Under the pieces are notes generated by a model that made no database searches, had not been told where the DNA came from, and saw nothing but the letters and a program-made list of their open reading frames with translations. From contig CAMYYX010000041.1 of assembly GCA_947303695.1 (NCBI GenBank), positions 1-13,001 on the forward strand: 13,001 nt of DNA, in the 5' to 3' direction. Position 1 is the stretch's first letter, and every line of letters begins with the position of its first letter. Both the position numbers and the translations under genes were made by a program. The stretch is from an uncultured Prevotellaceae bacterium. Lineage in GTDB: Bacteria > Bacteroidota > Bacteroidia > Bacteroidales > Bacteroidaceae. Below, in pieces: positions 6,801-13,001 of the stretch.

Positions 6801-6870
6801 ATTAAAGGGTTAGTGGTTAGAGGTTAGCGTTTAGTGCGCTAAACACTCGACGCTACACGCTAAACGATTT
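6801..6870 (+). other. TTAG-rich structured leader of the MATE-PAP2 gene
   Basis: The predicted 5' leader contains TTAG-type repeats (GGTTAG, AGGTTAGCG, GTTTAG). GTTTAG (6829-6834) pairs with CTAAAC (6839-6844) around a TGCG loop. CGCTAAAC occurs twice (6837-6844 and 6858-6865), so TTAGCG (6824-6829) can pair with either copy and alternative hairpins are possible. I do not recognise it as a known riboswitch. Confidence 0.45.
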
Positions 6871-6882
6871 AAAGGACGTTTG

Positions 6883-9465
6883 ATGAACAAAGAGATCCTG
6901 CGACTTTCCATTCCGAGCATTTTAGCCAATATCACGGTTCCCATTGTGGGTATCGTGGATGTTGCCATTGCGGGTCATATCGCAAACGCCTCTGCGATTG
7001 GTGGTATTGCGATTGGCTCGATGCTGTTCGACCTGCTCTATTGGAACTTCGGCTTCTTGCGGGTTGGTACGGGAGGTATGACTGCTCAGGCGTTCGGTCG
7101 TAAGGACCATCAAGGCATGATGGATATCCTCACCCAGAGTCTTTCGATGGCCCTTATGGGAGCTTTGTTCGTCTTCGCCATCGGGTGGCCTTTTGTCAAT
7201 CTGGTCATGTTCTGTGTACCTTGTTCGCCTGAGGTGGAGTTGTTTGCGCGTCAGTATTTCTGGATTCGCATTTGGGCTGCGCCAGCTACCTTGTCGCTCA
7301 TGGCGTTCAAGGGATGGTTTATCGGAACACAGAATACGGTCAACCCCATGATTTGCGATATCGTGGTCAATGTCGTCAATATGGCTGCAAGTTTCTACCT
7401 CGCTGTCTATACCCCTTTGGGAGCTATCGGAGTGGCCTACGGAACAGTCATCGCACAATATACAGGTCTGCTGACAGCCGTCACGCTCCTCGTTCTTGGC
7501 TACCGAGGTCTGTTCCGCTATATCGGCATCCGTGCCAGCATCGGATGGCAGAAGATTCGTCATCTCGCAGCCCTCAACGGCAATCTCGTCTTGCGCTCCT
7601 TGGGTTTCATGGTGGTCTATGTGGGCTTCACTGCCCTCACGTCGAAGTATGGTGATGAGGCTTTGGCTGTCGGAACCATCATGATGAAGCTCTTCATGGT
7701 CTTCAGCTATTTCGTCGATGGGTTTGCCTATGCAGGCGAAGCACTCGTGGGGCGGTTCATCGGGGCCCAGTCGCGTCCTGAGGTTGTCCGTGCTGTCCGT
7801 CTCTTGTTCTGTTGGACGCTTGCTGTTGGACTCATCTTTACCTTATTATATTTATTGCAAGGTGAACAGATGGTGTGTCTTATGACCAGCGAAGTATCGG
7901 TCATCGAGGCATCCCGTCCCTTCCATTTCTGGCTCGTCCTCATGCCGCTTGTCAGTTGTGCGGCCTTCATGTGGGATGGCGTCTTCATTGGTGCTACGGC
8001 AGGTCGTCAGGTCCGCGACTGCATGTTGTTTGCCGCTTTGGGTTTTGTGCTCGCCTATGCGGGATTGTTCCGCTTCATCGGCATTCAGGCGGTCTATGTG
8101 GGCTATTTTGTCCATCTGCTTGTTCGCACACTCTACCTCTCCATCTGTTGGAAGAAAGTCCTGAATCGGGCGTTCGGCTATTCCCAATCTCCCACTTTCA
8201 GGAAAGTGGTAGGGGTCGTCACCCTTTGCCTTCTGTTCTGCCTTCTGCCCTTACAGGGTCGTGCTCAGACCGATACCATCGATTATGCTGACATCGATAC
8301 CGCTTTCTGGGGACGTATCGAGCGACTCATGGGCGAGGAACTTGAGCGCCAGCAGCAGGTTCAGAACGTCATCGATAAGTACGAGGATATGCTCTTACGC
8401 GATGAGCGGTCGTTACACCTCGAAGGTGCCAACTACCTCTTGCGAGGACTGCTCAACCTGAACAAAGACCGTCAGTTCCGTCGTTCGCTTACCCAACCCA
8501 TGAAGCGGCACGATGCTGATGTGCTCGACTACGGTATCGCCTTCTCACCTCTTGCTGTCACCTGGGGCTTGAAAGCTGCAGGAGTTCAGTCGCGCAGCAC
8601 CTTGAAGCGGATGCTCATCGCAAATGCTATCGCACTCGGACTTACGGCTGGATTCACCGAAGGTATCAAGGGAGTTAGTGTACAGCGTCCCAACTGGGTC
8701 GATTCCAACAGCATGCCATCAGGTCATACCGCTATGGCTTTTGCAAGCGCCACCATCCTTCATCGTGAGTTCGGCTACATCAGTCCGTGGATCAGTGTGG
8801 GAGGTTATACAGTAGCTACCGCTACCCAGTTCCTGCGTGTGCGTCGCAACGAACATTGGTTGGCTGATACTTATATCGGAGCAGGCATCGGAGCCATCTC
8901 CACCCATCTGGCTTATTTCCTCACCGATCTCATATTAGGCGAGGAAGGCATCCATCGTCCCAAGCTCCAAGTACGCGACATCCTCCGCACCATCAACTTC
9001 ATCGAGCGCCCTACGTCCCTCAGCCTTGTCTCAGGTTTCGATATGGGTCACGAAGGGAAGATCAACTCCAGCTCCATGTATAGTGCCGGACTGGTCTACA
9101 GCCACTTCTTCGACCCTCATTGGGGAATGGAAGCACAGGGTAGGGTGGCCACTTGCGACCTCAACCTCAATGGTACCAATTCCAATCTTGATGTTTACCA
9201 CCTCGACCTTGGAGCCGTCTGGTCACATCCCCTCAATGCCTCCTCACGCTTTGCCATCCGCGGCTTCGGAGGTATGCGCTTCATCGACAACTCGCTTCTG
9301 CAGCTCCGTCGTGAGTTCCGTCCTGAGTTCGGAGTGGGCATCAGTTCCGATCTCATGCGCAGTCCCACCAACATCATGGGAATAGGGTTCGACTACACAC
9401 ACACCTTCTCCGACTGGTTCACCGACCGTTGGTTCTTCACCCTTCAATACAAGATACAGCTATGA
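6883..9465 (+). CDS. MATE transporter fused to a PAP2 phosphatase with barrel-like tail
   Basis: The 860-residue single reading frame joins three parts. Residues 1-436 form a complete-length MATE efflux protein (MNKEILRLSIPSILANITV at the start; about 12 helices), expected to export compounds with Na+ or H+ coupling. Residues 442-462 form a hydrophobic segment ending GRAQTD, which looks like a Bacteroidota signal peptide. Residues 540-680 are a PAP2 phosphatase: K596 and RP602-603, PSGH (612-615), R652-x5-H658-x3-D662, with catalytic His615, His658 and Asp662 present. Residues 700-860 alternate in the manner of outer-membrane strands. I chose ATG 6883 because AAAGGA lies 7 bases upstream; a TTG three bases earlier is possible. 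The following permease gene overlaps it by ATGA. Lone MATE and lone PAP2 genes are the norm, so the join is odd. Substrates are unknown. Confidence 0.8.
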   Translation: MNKEILRLSIPSILANITVPIVGIVDVAIAGHIANASAIGGIAIGSMLFDLLYWNFGFLRVGTGGMTAQAFGRKDHQGMMDILTQSLSMALMGALFVFAIGWPFVNLVMFCVPCSPEVELFARQYFWIRIWAAPATLSLMAFKGWFIGTQNTVNPMICDIVVNVVNMAASFYLAVYTPLGAIGVAYGTVIAQYTGLLTAVTLLVLGYRGLFRYIGIRASIGWQKIRHLAALNGNLVLRSLGFMVVYVGFTALTSKYGDEALAVGTIMMKLFMVFSYFVDGFAYAGEALVGRFIGAQSRPEVVRAVRLLFCWTLAVGLIFTLLYLLQGEQMVCLMTSEVSVIEASRPFHFWLVLMPLVSCAAFMWDGVFIGATAGRQVRDCMLFAALGFVLAYAGLFRFIGIQAVYVGYFVHLLVRTLYLSICWKKVLNRAFGYSQSPTFRKVVGVVTLCLLFCLLPLQGRAQTDTIDYADIDTAFWGRIERLMGEELERQQQVQNVIDKYEDMLLRDERSLHLEGANYLLRGLLNLNKDRQFRRSLTQPMKRHDADVLDYGIAFSPLAVTWGLKAAGVQSRSTLKRMLIANAIALGLTAGFTEGIKGVSVQRPNWVDSNSMPSGHTAMAFASATILHREFGYISPWISVGGYTVATATQFLRVRRNEHWLADTYIGAGIGAISTHLAYFLTDLILGEEGIHRPKLQVRDILRTINFIERPTSLSLVSGFDMGHEGKINSSSMYSAGLVYSHFFDPHWGMEAQGRVATCDLNLNGTNSNLDVYHLDLGAVWSHPLNASSRFAIRGFGGMRFIDNSLLQLRREFRPEFGVGISSDLMRSPTNIMGIGFDYTHTFSDWFTDRWFFTLQYKIQL

Positions 9466-10379
9466 TGTGGTTGCTCCTCGCCTTCATGTCCGCTTGTCTG
9501 TTGGGCTTCTACGATGTGTTCAAGAAGAAGTCCCTCCGAGCCAATGCAGTCATCCCCGTACTGCTGCTCAACACCCTCTTCTCCTCGCTCATCTTCCTGC
9601 CTTTCATCATCTCCTCCGCTCAAGGCTGGTTGCCTGAGGACAACCTGTTCTACACCCACAGCTACGGATGGGCCGAACATCGCTACATTCTGCTCAAGTC
9701 CGTCATCGTGCTCTGCTCGTGGCTCTGCGGCTATTTCGGCATGAAGAACCTACCCATCACCATCGTTGGTCCCATCAATGCCACCCGTCCCGTCATGGTC
9801 CTCATCGGAGCCCTCACCTTCTTGGGCGAGCATCTCAATGTGTGGCAGTGGGTGGGAGTCACTATCGCCATCATCTCCTTCTACCTCATGAGCCGTAGTG
9901 GGAAGAAAGAAGGCATCGACTTCCGTCACAACAAATGGATTGCTCTCGTCGTCCTCGCCAATGTGTTCGGAGCCGTCAGCGGACTCTACGACCGTTATCT
10001 CATGGCTCCAGCGCCTACTGGAGTGGGACTCGACAAGATGGCCGTTCAGTCGTGGTACAACATCTACCAGTTCTTCATGATGCTCATCATGCTCCTTGTC
10101 CTGTGGTACCCCCATCGCCATAAGACAACTCCCTTCCATTGGGATTGGTGCATCATCCTCATCTCGGTCTTCCTCTCAGCTGCCGACTTCGTCTATTTCT
10201 ATGCCCTCAGTCAGGACGAAGCCATGATCAGTATCGTCAGCATGATCCGTCGTGGTAGCGTCGTCGTCTCCTTCCTCTGTGGCGCCATGTTCTTTCATGA
10301 GAGGAATCTCCGAGCTAAACTCCTCGACCTCGCCCTTGTCCTCCTCTCCATGTTCTTCCTCTTCATCGGCTCGAAGTGA
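9462..10379 (+). CDS. EamA/DMT-type permease
   Basis: The 305-residue integral membrane protein has about 10 helices in two related halves, the pattern of EamA (drug/metabolite transporter) proteins. The first half ends in GPINATRPVMVLIGALTFLG followed by E and a helix at about 105-143. The second half ends with an equivalent MISIVSMIRRGSVVVSFLCG-type helix, FFHER, and a final helix at about 283-303. Such proteins move small metabolites across the inner membrane; the substrate is unknown. The start is ATG 9462 or ATG 9465. The first overlaps the stop of the MATE-PAP2 gene (ATGA), so translation is likely coupled. No separate promoter is visible. Wobble positions are strongly C-rich, unlike the genes at both ends of the window. 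Confidence 0.85.
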   Translation: MMWLLLAFMSACLLGFYDVFKKKSLRANAVIPVLLLNTLFSSLIFLPFIISSAQGWLPEDNLFYTHSYGWAEHRYILLKSVIVLCSWLCGYFGMKNLPITIVGPINATRPVMVLIGALTFLGEHLNVWQWVGVTIAIISFYLMSRSGKKEGIDFRHNKWIALVVLANVFGAVSGLYDRYLMAPAPTGVGLDKMAVQSWYNIYQFFMMLIMLLVLWYPHRHKTTPFHWDWCIILISVFLSAADFVYFYALSQDEAMISIVSMIRRGSVVVSFLCGAMFFHERNLRAKLLDLALVLLSMFFLFIGSK

Positions 10380-10410
10380 TATAGACCAAACTCCAACTTT
10401 ATAAGTTAGC

Positions 10411-10480
10411 GGTAGGTTAGCGGTAAGTCGGAGGTAAGTCGGAGGTAAGTCGGAGGTAAGTCGGAGGTAAGTCGGAGGTA
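10411..10480. repeat. 11-bp tandem repeat
   Basis: Five perfect tandem copies of GGTAAGTCGGA occupy 10422-10476, followed by a partial GGTA (10477-10480). They are preceded by one diverged 11-base unit GGTAGGTTAGC (10411-10421). The array lies between the permease stop and the lipoprotein promoter. No coding function is apparent. Confidence 0.9.
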
Positions 10481-10503
10481 CTCGCTATGTCTTTTCCGAA
10501 AAA

Positions 10504-10526
10504 AAAACAAGATTTTTAGTTGTTTT
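10504..10526 (+). terminator. Possible AT-rich terminator hairpin
   Basis: AAAACAA (10504-10510) pairs with TTGTTTT (10520-10526) around a 9-base loop. The right arm could double as the U tract. The stem is weak and lies about 125 bases after the permease stop, so this is tentative. Confidence 0.25.
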
Positions 10527-10573
10527 CATGCAAGATTTTCATACTTACTGGATTTTATTGTCGTAGAATTTAT

Positions 10574-10582
10574 TAATTTTGC
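10574..10582 (+). promoter_or_regulatory. Bacteroidota -7 promoter element for the lipoprotein-sigma operon
   Basis: TAATTTTGC matches TAnnTTTGC. It lies 19 bases before the ATG at 10602, giving a leader of about 12 bases. TTATTG at 10555-10560 could be a degenerate -33 region. No recognisable second promoter occurs before the sigma gene. Confidence 0.65.
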
Positions 10583-10601
10583 GAACGGAACGAACAAATA
10601 A

Positions 10602-11192
10602 ATGATGCGTATGAAAAAACTATTGTTAGCAACATTAGCAGTATGCCTCTTGCTTTGTGCATGTAGCAAGGATGATGATGAACTTGTGTTTCAGATATTA
10701 GACGACACACGCCCTGTGCCTTCGAAATGCGACAAAGTGTCGGCTACGGAGTTTAGAAATCTCTTTATCGGTTATGGATGGAAGGAAGCTGAGACTCATG
10801 AAATCAATATAGATGGTACCATCGATAAGAAAGATTACTGGGAGGATATGTGCGGTGGAGGCCCCTCCACATATGAATTCACTGACACGCGAATTATTGA
10901 CTATTTTTTTGCAGATGCTATTCCTGCCCGCGTGTCTGTCCCTTATACTTATACTTATGACGAAGCAACAAACTCTGTCTATTATGCGAACGGCTACTTC
11001 TGGTTCAGCATCGTCCGTGCAAGTCTCTCGGAAGTGACAATTATAAAGAGAGCGGGGGTAAAAGCTGACAGAGACAGTAATAAGTTGAGGCCGGTTTATC
11101 ACTATGTGACATTAAAGCAAATGACTGCTGCTGAATTGGAACAGGTAAGGAACAGTTATACGCCATACGATTTAGTTGAAAGACATTATTAA
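10602..11192 (+). CDS. Small lipoprotein with surface-export-like signal, unknown function
   Basis: The 196-residue protein has a lipoprotein signal ending LCAC, with lipidated Cys21 (numbered from ATG 10602). The residues after the cysteine, SKDDDE, fit the Bacteroidota lipoprotein export signal (K followed by acidic residues near the mature N-terminus), so the protein may be displayed on the cell surface. I do not recognise the mature domain; it has an FxxxGW-like segment (FIGYGWKEAETHEI), a YEFTDTRIIDYFF strand pair and aromatic-rich strands, suggesting a small beta-rich fold. Starts at 10605 and 10611 are also possible; the last gives the shortest standard signal peptide. It ends 33 bases before the ECF sigma gene, so it probably belongs to that regulatory operon, perhaps as ligand, sensor or target. 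Confidence 0.7.
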   Translation: MMRMKKLLLATLAVCLLLCACSKDDDELVFQILDDTRPVPSKCDKVSATEFRNLFIGYGWKEAETHEINIDGTIDKKDYWEDMCGGGPSTYEFTDTRIIDYFFADAIPARVSVPYTYTYDEATNSVYYANGYFWFSIVRASLSEVTIIKRAGVKADRDSNKLRPVYHYVTLKQMTAAELEQVRNSYTPYDLVERHY

Positions 11193-11225
11193 CTTCAAAC
11201 CATATACGCAGGGAATTAGATACAT

Positions 11226-11789
11226 GTGATCATTTCAGGGACTATAGAGCAGCGCTTGGTAAAGCGCTTGCAGGACGGCGAAAAGTCAGCCGCCCGCGAT
11301 TTCTATACCCTTTATGCAGATTATCTGGCAGGAATCTGTTCACGATATATTGACGATGAAGATGACCTCAAAGATGTCTTCCAAGACGCACTAATCCATA
11401 TCTTTACTCACATCGGTGATTTCCAATATCGAGGAGCAGGCTCCCTGCAGGCGTGGGTGTCGAAGGTGATGGTCAACCAGTCGCTGAAGTACCTACGGAC
11501 GAAACAACAACATGAGTTCGTACTATTGGACGAGGACATATCGGAAGAGGTTGAAGATGAAGAGCCTCCTATCAGCGATATACCACCCGATGTTATCCGG
11601 CAAATGCTGAATCGCCTTCCTGTTGGCTACCGCACAGTGCTGAACCTCTATGTCTTCGAAGGCAAGAGCCATCGGGAGATTGCCCAAATGCTCGGAATCA
11701 AGGAAAACAGCTCAGCATCGCAGTTGCATCGGGCGAAACACCAACTCGCCAAGATGATCAAAGAATATTCAGTTGAATGTAAAATATAA
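11226..11789 (+). CDS. ECF-type RNA polymerase sigma factor
   Basis: The 187-residue sigma-70 family protein has only regions 2 and 4. Region 2 (about 20-92) includes AARDFYTLYADYLAGICSRY, DDLKDVFQDALIHIF and the RGAGSLQAWVSKVMVNQSLKYLR helix that recognises the -10-like element. An acidic linker (97-125, rich in Glu, Asp and Pro) follows. Region 4 (127-181) has LPVGYRTVLNLYVFEGKSHR, EIAQMLGI and the recognition helix SASQLHRAKHQL. The start is GTG 11226; the only nearby ATG (11224) is in another frame and stops at once. The final codons and stop lie inside a dispersed repeat. The next gene, 41 bases downstream, encodes a trans-envelope protein likely to be its anti-sigma factor. Confidence 0.93.
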   Translation: MIISGTIEQRLVKRLQDGEKSAARDFYTLYADYLAGICSRYIDDEDDLKDVFQDALIHIFTHIGDFQYRGAGSLQAWVSKVMVNQSLKYLRTKQQHEFVLLDEDISEEVEDEEPPISDIPPDVIRQMLNRLPVGYRTVLNLYVFEGKSHREIAQMLGIKENSSASQLHRAKHQLAKMIKEYSVECKI

Positions 11790-11839
11790 AATGTAAAAAT
11801 GGAAGAAAATAGTAAATAGTAAATGGTTAAATGGTAAAT
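11772..11839 (+). repeat. Heptad repeat, variant B copy 3, spanning sigma stop and anti-sigma start
   Basis: Positions 11790-11839 match 6731-6779 with a single one-base indel. GTTGAATGTAAAA at 11772-11784 matches 6727-6739, with about 14 extra bases between the two blocks, apparently a partial internal duplication. Unlike copies 1 and 2 it lacks the -7 box. The sigma stop (TAA 11787-11789) and the next gene's ATG (11831-11833) fall within it. Confidence 0.85.
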
Positions 11840-12982
11840 AAGAAGGTGAACGAACAATGGAGACAACAGCTTAAAGAAAAGATGGCAGACTATCGACGGC
11901 CTGCTCCGGAAGTGTCGTGGGAAAAAATCGACCAGATACTCGATGCCCGTAAAGCCCGTAAACCTTGGCTGTGGCATATAGCAGCAGCCGTGGCCGTTGT
12001 GCTGATGATAACAGGTGTCGGTTATTGGATAAGTCAACAGACGGAAACAGAACAGCCACCTTTGTCAGCTAAAACGGATAGCGCCGATAAGCCCATAAAA
12101 GCAGAAGAGACCGTAGAGGCTATAGAGACTGAAGAGGCTGTAGCATCTTTAAGTCCCACAAGTCCCATTGCCCCCACAGGTGCCATCAAACCAATCCCTC
12201 CAAGGCACACTCTATCAAGCAGTAAAGCACAATTGCAGGAAACGATTGCTGCTACCCAAACAGGAGATGTAGAAAAAACTGATACGATAGTCCTTGCAGA
12301 AACAGCAGAAACCACCTCTGATACTTCCCGTACATCTCCAACAAAGGGAGAAGATGTCATCCCTTTCATCCAAAGGGGACGGGGGCGGGCACTAAGACTC
12401 CCTGATAACCGTTTGACAGCCAAGGTGTATTTTACAAATAATCTGTCCAGCATTCGTCAAGCCGCCCCTGATTTGAATGGTAGTAATTATTATTACGTTG
12501 TGTCCGACTCTGACTCCATTGCTACCAGTCACACACGGAGAGGACCTCAGAGTAATCAAGACATCCGCTACCATCAGCCTGTTCGAATCGGTATTTCGCT
12601 TCGTTACCAGCTCAACGAAACTTGGAGCATTGAAAGCGGTTTGCTGTATACACTTCTCGTAGCTGACGTCAACAATAAAGAGCAGCGCCACAGCTATATC
12701 GGTGTTCCTATTAATTTCGGTTACCAACTATGGGCAAGTCGTCGCTTTGGGTTATACCTATCGGCTGGGGGCATGATAGAAAAGATGCTCGATGCAAATC
12801 CCTGGCAATTGTCTCTGAATGTTGCCATAGGGGCAGAGTACAAACTATCAGACCGCTTCGGCCTGTATGCAGAACCAGGTGGAGGCTATTATTTCTCGAA
12901 CAATAGCAGCATCCCCACCATCTATCAAGAGCATCCATTCAACTTCAACCTCAACATAGGTTTACGTTTCAATCTAAAATAA
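11831..12982 (+). CDS. Dual membrane-spanning anti-sigma-like protein with C-terminal outer-membrane barrel
   Basis: The 383-residue protein has four parts. A cytoplasmic N-terminus (1-45) carries the pattern WRQQLKEKMADYRRPAPEVSW, similar to short anti-sigma segments. One helix (about 47-68) spans the inner membrane. A Pro/Thr/Ser/Glu-rich linker (about 70-195) is long enough to cross the periplasm. A C-terminal domain (about 200-383) alternates like an outer-membrane beta-barrel (VRIGISLRYQL, SIESGLLYTLLV, GVPINFGYQL, FNLNIGLRFNLK). The architecture matches the dual membrane-spanning anti-sigma factors (Dma) described in Bacteroides thetaiotaomicron, which link outer-membrane state to a paired sigma factor. 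It lies 41 bases after the ECF sigma gene. The first three codons are repeat-derived; ATG 11882 is an alternative start but would delete the conserved Trp10 segment. Direct sigma binding is inferred, not shown. Confidence 0.8.
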   Translation: MVNKKVNEQWRQQLKEKMADYRRPAPEVSWEKIDQILDARKARKPWLWHIAAAVAVVLMITGVGYWISQQTETEQPPLSAKTDSADKPIKAEETVEAIETEEAVASLSPTSPIAPTGAIKPIPPRHTLSSSKAQLQETIAATQTGDVEKTDTIVLAETAETTSDTSRTSPTKGEDVIPFIQRGRGRALRLPDNRLTAKVYFTNNLSSIRQAAPDLNGSNYYYVVSDSDSIATSHTRRGPQSNQDIRYHQPVRIGISLRYQLNETWSIESGLLYTLLVADVNNKEQRHSYIGVPINFGYQLWASRRFGLYLSAGGMIEKMLDANPWQLSLNVAIGAEYKLSDRFGLYAEPGGGYYFSNNSSIPTIYQEHPFNFNLNIGLRFNLK

Positions 12983-12992
12983 TCGTATTGGT

Positions 12993-13001
12993 ATGAAAAA
13001 A
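12993..13001 (+). CDS. Possible start of a further operon gene
   Basis: ATGAAAAAA begins 10 bases after the stop of the anti-sigma-like gene and runs off the right edge. The MKK start is typical of an exported or lipoprotein signal peptide. Only three codons are visible, so the existence of the gene rests on spacing. Confidence 0.4.

Noticed and set aside
6922..7563. 213-codon minus-strand frame within the MATE region
   Set aside because: It is antisense to a well-supported transporter and is highly charged, low-complexity sequence without a promoter or leader.
9429..9461. Upstream TTG start for the permease
   Set aside because: It adds 11 residues with no membrane character; ATG 9462 overlapping the previous stop as ATGA is the better start.
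10411..10480. CRISPR-like array
   Set aside because: The units are 11 bp and directly adjacent without spacers; this is a simple tandem repeat and no cas genes are present.
11224..11229. ATG-TGA start-stop overlapping the sigma GTG start as a regulatory minigene
   Set aside because: It is only two codons and can easily arise by chance; no ribosome-binding site supports it.

Overview
The window looks like a chromosomal segment of a Bacteroidales bacterium, most likely Prevotella-like. Seven of the eight start-proximal regions carry a match to the Bacteroidota sigma -7 element TAnnTTTGC, and the eighth matches TAnnTTTG. Classical Shine-Dalgarno sequences are weak or absent. Secreted proteins end their signal peptides in the Bacteroidota-style A|Q site. 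The protein families (type B L31, DUF3256, sigma factor plus trans-envelope anti-sigma) also fit. There are no rRNAs, tRNAs, CRISPR arrays or insertion sequences that I can support. No gene-free stretch exceeds 300 bases; the longest are 6643-6882 (240 bases) and 10380-10601 (222 bases).

Layout. Position 1-78 (minus) is the start of a probable hypoxanthine phosphoribosyltransferase gene, divergent from a 5'-nucleotidase-family lipoprotein (227-1771). Next is ribosomal protein L31 type B (1958-2212) with a clear terminator. A polysaccharide block follows: a Wzx-like flippase (2273-3823, minus), a family 2 glycosyltransferase (3938-4927, plus), and a second family 2 glycosyltransferase (4924-6054, minus) in an apparent operon with a secreted DUF3256 protein (6067-6642, minus). 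Region 6883-10379 (plus) encodes an unusual 860-residue fusion of a MATE transporter, an internal signal-peptide-like segment, a PAP2 phosphatase and a barrel-like tail. It is translationally coupled (ATGA overlap) to an EamA/DMT-type permease.

The last block (10602-13001, plus) is a probable operon: a small lipoprotein with a surface-export-like signal, an ECF sigma factor, and a protein with an N-terminal cytoplasmic segment, one inner-membrane helix, a long periplasmic linker and a C-terminal outer-membrane barrel. A further gene begins at the window edge. The architecture matches the dual membrane-spanning anti-sigma factors (Dma) known from Bacteroides. The likely logic is that an outer-membrane or surface state is relayed directly to a cytoplasmic sigma factor.

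The most distinctive non-coding feature is a set of short dispersed repeats built from 7-bp AT-rich units that end in a -7 promoter element. Two nearly identical 57-bp copies (111-167 and 3857-3913) each sit between divergent genes and carry a -7 box at both ends. A second variant drives rpmE (1814-1865) and the MATE-PAP2 gene (6746-6797). A third copy of that variant (11772-11839) has lost the -7 box and instead supplies the stop codon of the sigma gene and the start codon of its anti-sigma gene.
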